9,861 bases of DNA from positions 1 through 9,861 of the forward strand of contig JBELMB010000188.1 in the NCBI GenBank assembly GCA_042088665.1, read 5' to 3'. The notes under the pieces are model-generated. The model had not been told where the DNA came from. It was given only the letters and a program-made list of their open reading frames with translations, and made no database searches. Below, one piece after another: positions 6,330-9,861 of the stretch (positions are counted from its first letter, which is position 1; each line of letters starts with the position of its first letter). Origin of the DNA: JBELMB01 sp042088665 (GTDB taxonomy: Bacteria > Pseudomonadota > Alphaproteobacteria > Rhodobacterales > Rhodobacteraceae). The translations under genes were made by a program, and so were the position numbers.

Positions 6330-6358
6330 TTCATACTTTATTCATAAGGCTCACCCAA
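6330..6358 (-). promoter_or_regulatory. Candidate promoter for the SBP operon
   Basis: On the minus strand TTGGGT (6358-6353), a 17-nt spacer and TATGAA (6335-6330) resemble a sigma-70 promoter (three of six and four of six consensus bases). It would give a leader of roughly 260 nt before SBP3. Several other weak matches exist in this AT-rich stretch, so the exact site is uncertain. Confidence 0.25.
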
Positions 6359-6388
6359 TACTTAATTTGGCGTGAAGCTTTTTTGAAG

Positions 6389-6417
6389 TTGAATTTTGCG
6401 CACTCTGCACAGATAGT
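6389..6417 (+). promoter_or_regulatory. Candidate promoter for the permease operon
   Basis: TTGAAT (6389-6394), a 17-nt spacer and GATAGT (6412-6417) match the sigma-70 hexamers at four of six positions each. Transcription would begin near 6424, about 97 nt before the DppB-type start. The 30-bp palindrome at 6433-6462 would then sit just downstream of the start site, a usual repressor position. Confidence 0.35.
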
Positions 6418-6432
6418 CATCGCGAGAAAATG

Positions 6433-6462
6433 GAATCGATGTGACCTAGGGGGAATTGATTC
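6433..6462. promoter_or_regulatory. 30-bp imperfect palindrome, candidate operator
   Basis: The arms GAATCGAT (6433-6440) and ATTGATTC (6455-6462) are complementary at 7 of 8 positions. They are centred exactly on the perfect hexamer CCTAGG (6445-6450). Overall 11 of 15 symmetric pairs match, with the mismatches confined to the arm position 38/57 and the flanks of the core. The size and symmetry fit a dimeric helix-turn-helix regulator. It lies 58 bp upstream of the DppB-type start. Confidence 0.45.
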
Positions 6463-6473
6463 TTAATACATGA

Positions 6474-6495
6474 AACTGTCATGCTGGCCTGTCAT
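6474..6495 (+). repeat. CTGTCA-containing repeats upstream of the permease operon
   Basis: AACTGTCA occurs at 6474-6481, and CTGTCAT is repeated at 6476-6482 and 6489-6495, 13 bp apart. The same 8-mer lies on the minus strand at 6140-6133, so each divergent gene has AACTGTCA in sense orientation, 40 nt (DppB-type) and 67 nt (SBP3) before its ATG. Confidence 0.4.
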
Positions 6496-6511
6496 CCACC
6501 AGTCAGTCGTT

Positions 6512-6517
6512 GGAGGA
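6512..6517 (+). promoter_or_regulatory. Ribosome-binding site that fixes the DppB-type start
   Basis: GGAGGA lies 3 nt before the ATG at 6521. The in-frame ATG at 6470 lacks such a site and would add 17 hydrophilic residues before the first membrane helix. Confidence 0.8.
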
Positions 6518-6520
6518 ATC

Positions 6521-7447
6521 ATGGTCGGTTTCATTTCATTGAAATTACTGCGCGCTATTGCGACGCTTTGGATCGTCGTGACATTTGTGTTTGTCATTCT
6601 CAGGGCGTCAGGGGACCCGACGTATGTCCTACTGCCTGATGACACGCCGCAATACATCATCGACATTTACCGCGAGCGCTGGGGCATCGATCGCCCGCTG
6701 TGGGAGCAGTACTTCACCTACATAGGCTCGCTCTTGCAGGGAGACTTCGGGGTCAGCTTTTTTGACTTCCGACCGGCGCTTGACCTTGTGCTGGAGCGGG
6801 TTCCGAAAACGCTTCAACTCGGCTTGGTTGCCTACGCGGGCGGCGCGATCATCGGTGTCACGCTGGGCGTGGTTGCCGCGCTCAACCGCAACACCTTCAT
6901 CGACCGGGCGACCATGGCCGTGGCGGTCTTTGGGTACTCGATGCCGAACTTCTTCTTTGGCCTGCTGCTGATCATCATCTTTTCGCTGCAGTTGCGGTGG
7001 CTGCCGCCCTCGGGGTCCGACACGTGGCAGCATATGATCATGCCTGCCGTGACACTGGGGCTGGCGGCGGCCTCGCAAATCGCGCGGTTCACGCGCTCTT
7101 CGGTGCTCGAAGTTCTGCGGCAGTCCTACATGCGGACCGCCCGCGCCAAAGGGTCGTCCTGGCCGCGGCGGATCCGCTGGCATGCTCTCCCGAACGCGGC
7201 GATCCCCACGGTGACGGTCCTGGGATTTCAGTTCGGTCTGATGATCGCCGGAACCGTGGTCATCGAAACGGTTTTCGCCTGGCCCGGCATGGGGCGGCTC
7301 TTTTACCAGGCCGTGAACGCGCGGGACTACGCGGTTGTACAGACCATCATCCTGCTGATCGCCGCGTCCATCATCCTCATCAATCTGCTGGTCGACATGC
7401 TCTACGCTGTGCTTGACCCGCGGGTGCGTCTGACAGGGAGTGCCTGA
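6521..7447 (+). CDS. DppB-type inner-membrane permease of the ABC importer
   Basis: A 308-residue permease of the BPD_transp_1 family, DppB/OppB subgroup. It is one of two channel subunits that carry the substrate from a periplasmic receptor to the cytoplasm. Six membrane segments are visible at about 11-29, 99-120, 132-157, 171-188, 232-250 and 272-297. The long periplasmic loop after the first helix (including PTYVLLP and LLQGDFGVSF, 71-80) is typical of DppB. The EAA coupling loop that docks on the ATPase is YMRTARAKGSSWPRRIRWHA at 203-222, with its Gly at 211, followed by LPNAAIPTVTVLG. It ends 1 nt before the preferred DppC-type start, so the two are translationally coupled. It heads the rightward operon, whose control region is shared with the binding-protein genes. 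Confidence 0.95.
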   Translation: MVGFISLKLLRAIATLWIVVTFVFVILRASGDPTYVLLPDDTPQYIIDIYRERWGIDRPLWEQYFTYIGSLLQGDFGVSFFDFRPALDLVLERVPKTLQLGLVAYAGGAIIGVTLGVVAALNRNTFIDRATMAVAVFGYSMPNFFFGLLLIIIFSLQLRWLPPSGSDTWQHMIMPAVTLGLAAASQIARFTRSSVLEVLRQSYMRTARAKGSSWPRRIRWHALPNAAIPTVTVLGFQFGLMIAGTVVIETVFAWPGMGRLFYQAVNARDYAVVQTIILLIAASIILINLLVDMLYAVLDPRVRLTGSA

Positions 7448-7448
7448 G

Positions 7449-8354
7449 ATGGCTGTCACCGAACCGAGCGACGGGGTCTCGACAAGCGACGCCGTCATCA
7501 TCAAACCGCCAAGCTTCGTCAAGCGCGTCGGTCTGGATCGGCCCTGGATCGTGATATTTGCGGGCATGTATTTGGCTCTTGTGGTGTTGGTCGCGATCTT
7601 TGCGCCACTGCTGCAGCCCTATGATCACGCAGCGCAGGACCTGTTTGAGATCCGCAATCCGCCGGTCTTCATGGGCGGGGATTGGCGCTATATTCTGGGG
7701 TCAGATGATCTGGGCCGCGACGTGCTCAGCCGCGTGATCTATGGCACCAAGATCTCGGTGGTGATCGCGCTGGTCGGAACGGGGATCGGCGCGGTGCTGG
7801 GATCGTTCCTGGGGATCGTTGCGGCGCATTTCAGGGGCTGGGTCGACGACGTCATCATGATGCTCGTCGATGCCCAGTCTTCGCTGCCGTTCCTGATCTT
7901 TGCCCTGGCCGTGCTGGCCTTCTTTTCCGGCTCGTTCATCGTCCTGGTGATCGTTGTGGGCATCGACGGGTGGGAACGCTATGCACGTCTGTCGCGCGGC
8001 ATGACGCTCGCGGGCTCGTCCAATACCTACATCGAGGCGGTGAAGGCGTTGGGTGTGCCCACATGGAAAGTCTATGCCCGCCACCTCCTGCCCAACATTC
8101 TGCCGGCGTTGATGATCCAGTTCACGATCAACCTGCCGGGCACGATCCTTTTAGAGACCTCGCTGTCGTTCCTGGGCCTTGGCGTGCAGCCGCCGATGAC
8201 CTCGCTGGGGCAGATGCTGGGCTATGGCCGCGACTACCTGCTGCAAGCGCCTTGGATCGCCGTTGTTCCTGGGCTGACGATCTTCTTCATCACCCTGTCA
8301 ATCTCGATCCTTGGCGACTGGCTGCGGGATCACCTGGACCCGAGCCTCAGATGA
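7449..8354 (+). CDS. DppC-type inner-membrane permease of the ABC importer
   Basis: A 301-residue permease, partner of the DppB-type protein. An N-terminal cytoplasmic tail precedes the first helix (about 33-55). Then comes the family hallmark LGSDDLGRDVLSRVIYGT at 83-100, and further helices at about 102-126, 147-172, 217-232 and 267-288. The EAA loop is YIEAVKALGVPTWKVYARHL at 194-213. ATG at 7449 is preferred because AGGGAG at 7435-7440 sits 8 nt ahead. A GTG at 7440 would add three residues and overlap the upstream gene by 8 nt; it remains possible. The stop overlaps the next start as ATGA at 8351-8354. Confidence 0.95.
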   Translation: MAVTEPSDGVSTSDAVIIKPPSFVKRVGLDRPWIVIFAGMYLALVVLVAIFAPLLQPYDHAAQDLFEIRNPPVFMGGDWRYILGSDDLGRDVLSRVIYGTKISVVIALVGTGIGAVLGSFLGIVAAHFRGWVDDVIMMLVDAQSSLPFLIFALAVLAFFSGSFIVLVIVVGIDGWERYARLSRGMTLAGSSNTYIEAVKALGVPTWKVYARHLLPNILPALMIQFTINLPGTILLETSLSFLGLGVQPPMTSLGQMLGYGRDYLLQAPWIAVVPGLTIFFITLSISILGDWLRDHLDPSLR

Positions 8355-9397
8355 CCTTAGCCGAACCAACCTTTAGAAAACCTCAGGTGGGCCCTACGGA
8401 TGCGCCGCGTTCCCCTCAGGCCCAGTCACTTCTAGAGGTCCGCGACCTGCGCGTGGGTTTTGAAACCGCCGACGGAGAAAAGATCATCGTCGCCGTGGAT
8501 GGTGTCTCTCTCTCGGTGCCCGAAGGCGGCACACTCGGTCTTGTTGGGGAAAGCGGGTCCGGCAAGTCGGTGACCTGCCTGTCCGTGCTCAAGCTCTTGG
8601 CCGAGCGGGGGCGCATTCTCAGCGGCGAGGTGCTGTTCGAAGGCCGCGACTTGATGACGCTTGGCCAGGACGAGATGCAGGCCCTGCGCGGCGACGAGAT
8701 CGCGATGATCTTTCAGGACCCTATGAGCTCGCTCAACCCGGTCAAACGCGTGGGCTGGCAGATCGCCGAGGCTTTGGTGATCCACGAAAACCTCAGCCTC
8801 AAGGCAGCCGAGGGCAAGGCCGTCGAGCTTCTGGCCTCTGTCGGCATTCCTGAGCCCAAGATGCGCGCACGGGCGTTTCCGCATCAGCTGTCTGGCGGGA
8901 TGTGCCAGCGCGTGATGATCGCCATGGCCTTGGCCTGCAAACCCAAGCTCTTGATTGCGGATGAGCCGACCACGGCGCTTGACGTAACGATCCAGGCGCA
9001 GATCCTGCGGCTTTTGCGGCAATTGGCCGAGGACACAGGTACCGCGGTTGTGCTGATCACCCATGATCTGGGCGTGGTGGCCGAAGTCGCGGACGAGGTT
9101 GCCGTGATGTATGCGGGCCGGGTTGTGGAAACGGCGCCCGTGGCCGAGATCTTTGCCGATCCCAAGCACCCTTACACGATGGGGCTTTTGGGGTCGCTGC
9201 CGAGCCGTAGCACACGGGGCGCGCGCTTGCCGATGATCAAAGGCACGGTTCCAGCGCCCGAGCAATACCCGCCTGGGTGCCGCTTTGCCCCGCGCTGCCC
9301 ACGGGCCAGCGACCTGTGCAATCGAGAAAAGCCCCAGACAACGCAATATTCTGACCGGCGCTTTGCCTGTCATCATCCCGTAGGCACAGACCAATGA
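8351..9397 (+). CDS. DppD-type ATPase of the ABC importer
   Basis: A 348-residue ABC ATPase of the DppD/OppD group that powers import at the cytoplasmic face. It has Walker A GESGSGKS (66-73), Q-loop Q122, signature LSGGM (180-184), Walker B LLIADE (200-205), D-loop ALD (209-211) and H-loop H238. The signature continues M-C-Q-R, with Cys185 where many relatives have Arg. The C-terminal oligopeptide/dipeptide (oligo_HPY) region starts near HPYT (273-276). It carries four cysteines at 310, 316, 323 and 340, the pattern proposed to bind an iron-sulfur cluster in such ATPases. The start overlaps the DppC-type stop by 4 nt and has no strong ribosome-binding site, consistent with coupling. About 25 residues precede the ABC domain, a modest extension of no known role. 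Confidence 0.95.
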   Translation: MTLAEPTFRKPQVGPTDAPRSPQAQSLLEVRDLRVGFETADGEKIIVAVDGVSLSVPEGGTLGLVGESGSGKSVTCLSVLKLLAERGRILSGEVLFEGRDLMTLGQDEMQALRGDEIAMIFQDPMSSLNPVKRVGWQIAEALVIHENLSLKAAEGKAVELLASVGIPEPKMRARAFPHQLSGGMCQRVMIAMALACKPKLLIADEPTTALDVTIQAQILRLLRQLAEDTGTAVVLITHDLGVVAEVADEVAVMYAGRVVETAPVAEIFADPKHPYTMGLLGSLPSRSTRGARLPMIKGTVPAPEQYPPGCRFAPRCPRASDLCNREKPQTTQYSDRRFACHHPVGTDQ

Positions 9398-9861
9398 ATG
9401 CTCTCGTCGAATTCAAGCAGGTGAAGCGCGTCTTTCAGGTGCGCAATCCTGCCGCGATCCTGGGCGGCAAGCGCGACCTGGGGGCCGTGCAAGACGTCAG
9501 CTTTAGCATCGCACCAGGGCAAACCCTTGGGTTGGTCGGTGAGTCTGGCTGCGGTAAATCGACTGTCGGTAAACTGGTGTTGGGTCTCTTGCCGCCCACC
9601 GAAGGCGAGATCCTGTTCGACGGCGCGCCGCTCACCGCTGATCCGAGGGATCCAGCCTGGCGCGAACGCCGCCGCGACATGCAGATGATCTTTCAGAACC
9701 CCTTTGGCGCTTTGAACCCACGGCTGACCATCGGGCGTCAGATGCGCGAGGTTCTGGACACCCATGAGATCGGCGCTCTGGAAGAGCGCGACGACAAGGT
9801 GATCGATTTGATGCGCTCGGTCGGGCTTGAGCCGCATATCCAGGACCGCTACCCGCACCAA
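9394..9861 (+). CDS. DppF-type ATPase of the ABC importer (partial, cut by right edge)
   Basis: The first 156 residues of the second ABC ATPase are present; the stop lies outside the window. Walker A is GESGCGKS (49-56) and the Q-loop is IFQNPFGALNP (99-109, Q101). Both have the residues usual in DppF/OppF, where Cys replaces the Ser found in DppD. The reading frame is open to the last base and ends in RYPHQ, just before the expected LSGGQ signature. It starts as ATGA over the DppD-type stop (9394-9397) with no clear ribosome-binding site, so translation is probably coupled. It pairs with the DppD-type ATPase as a heterodimer under the two permeases. Whether a regulator or enzyme gene follows cannot be seen. 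Confidence 0.95.
   Translation, partial: MNALVEFKQVKRVFQVRNPAAILGGKRDLGAVQDVSFSIAPGQTLGLVGESGCGKSTVGKLVLGLLPPTEGEILFDGAPLTADPRDPAWRERRRDMQMIFQNPFGALNPRLTIGRQMREVLDTHEIGALEERDDKVIDLMRSVGLEPHIQDRYPHQ

Larger units (their letters stand above)
6067..6520. promoter_or_regulatory. Divergent control region between SBP operon and permease operon
   Basis: These 454 bp separate the leftward SBP genes from the rightward permease genes and are visibly richer in A+T than the coding sequence. No convincing gene is present. Besides the elements listed separately, there is a compound inverted repeat: TTGGCG (6169-6174) with CGCCAA (6193-6198), and inside it TGG (6175-6177) with CCA (6184-6186). A second weak stem, CCCGGC/GCTGGG with a 4-nt loop, is formed by the minus strand at 6266-6251. 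The arrangement suggests coordinate control of both operons by a regulator that is not encoded in this window. Confidence 0.75.

Noticed and set aside
6470..6520. Earlier ATG (6470) for the DppB-type permease
   Set aside because: It has no ribosome-binding site at useful distance, while GGAGGA sits directly before the ATG at 6521.

Overview
This window looks like part of a high-GC, Gram-negative alphaproteobacterial chromosome. The codon use, the Sec signal peptides without a lipobox and the style of the proteins suggest the Rhodobacterales/Roseobacter group. That placement is inference from appearance, not from a marker gene. The window holds one divergent locus built around a peptide-type (Dpp/Opp/Nik superfamily) ABC importer.

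Minus strand, read from about 6.1 kb down to 1: three tandem paralogous family-5 periplasmic binding proteins. In transcription order they are SBP3 (6066 to 4483), SBP2 (4283 to 2694) and SBP1 (2640 to 1066). They are followed by a cytoplasmic calcineurin-type metallophosphoesterase (1010 to 150) and the first 35 codons of a membrane protein that runs off the left edge. Each binding-protein gene has a strong GC-rich hairpin 7 to 10 nt past its stop codon. The one after SBP1 has a UUCG loop and a U-rich tail and looks like a terminator or attenuator. The 199-nt SBP3-SBP2 spacer contains five inverted repeats.

Intergenic 6067-6520: a 454-bp, visibly AT-richer divergent control region. It holds candidate promoters for both directions, a 12-bp perfect palindrome, a 30-bp imperfect palindrome just downstream of the candidate rightward start site, and an 8-mer (AACTGTCA) in sense orientation upstream of both divergent genes.

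Plus strand, 6521 to the right edge: four tightly packed genes, namely two inner-membrane permeases (DppB- and DppC-type) and two ATPases (DppD- and DppF-type). They are joined by a 1-nt gap and two ATGA overlaps, so they are clearly one translationally coupled operon. The last is cut by the window edge just before its ABC signature motif.

Together: three alternative receptors could feed one BCDF translocator, widening or tuning substrate range, and the phosphoesterase could act on imported cargo. The substrate cannot be read from the sequence. A phosphodiester-containing compound is one testable idea, by analogy with agrocinopine systems. No RNA genes, CRISPR arrays, transposons or phage genes were seen.
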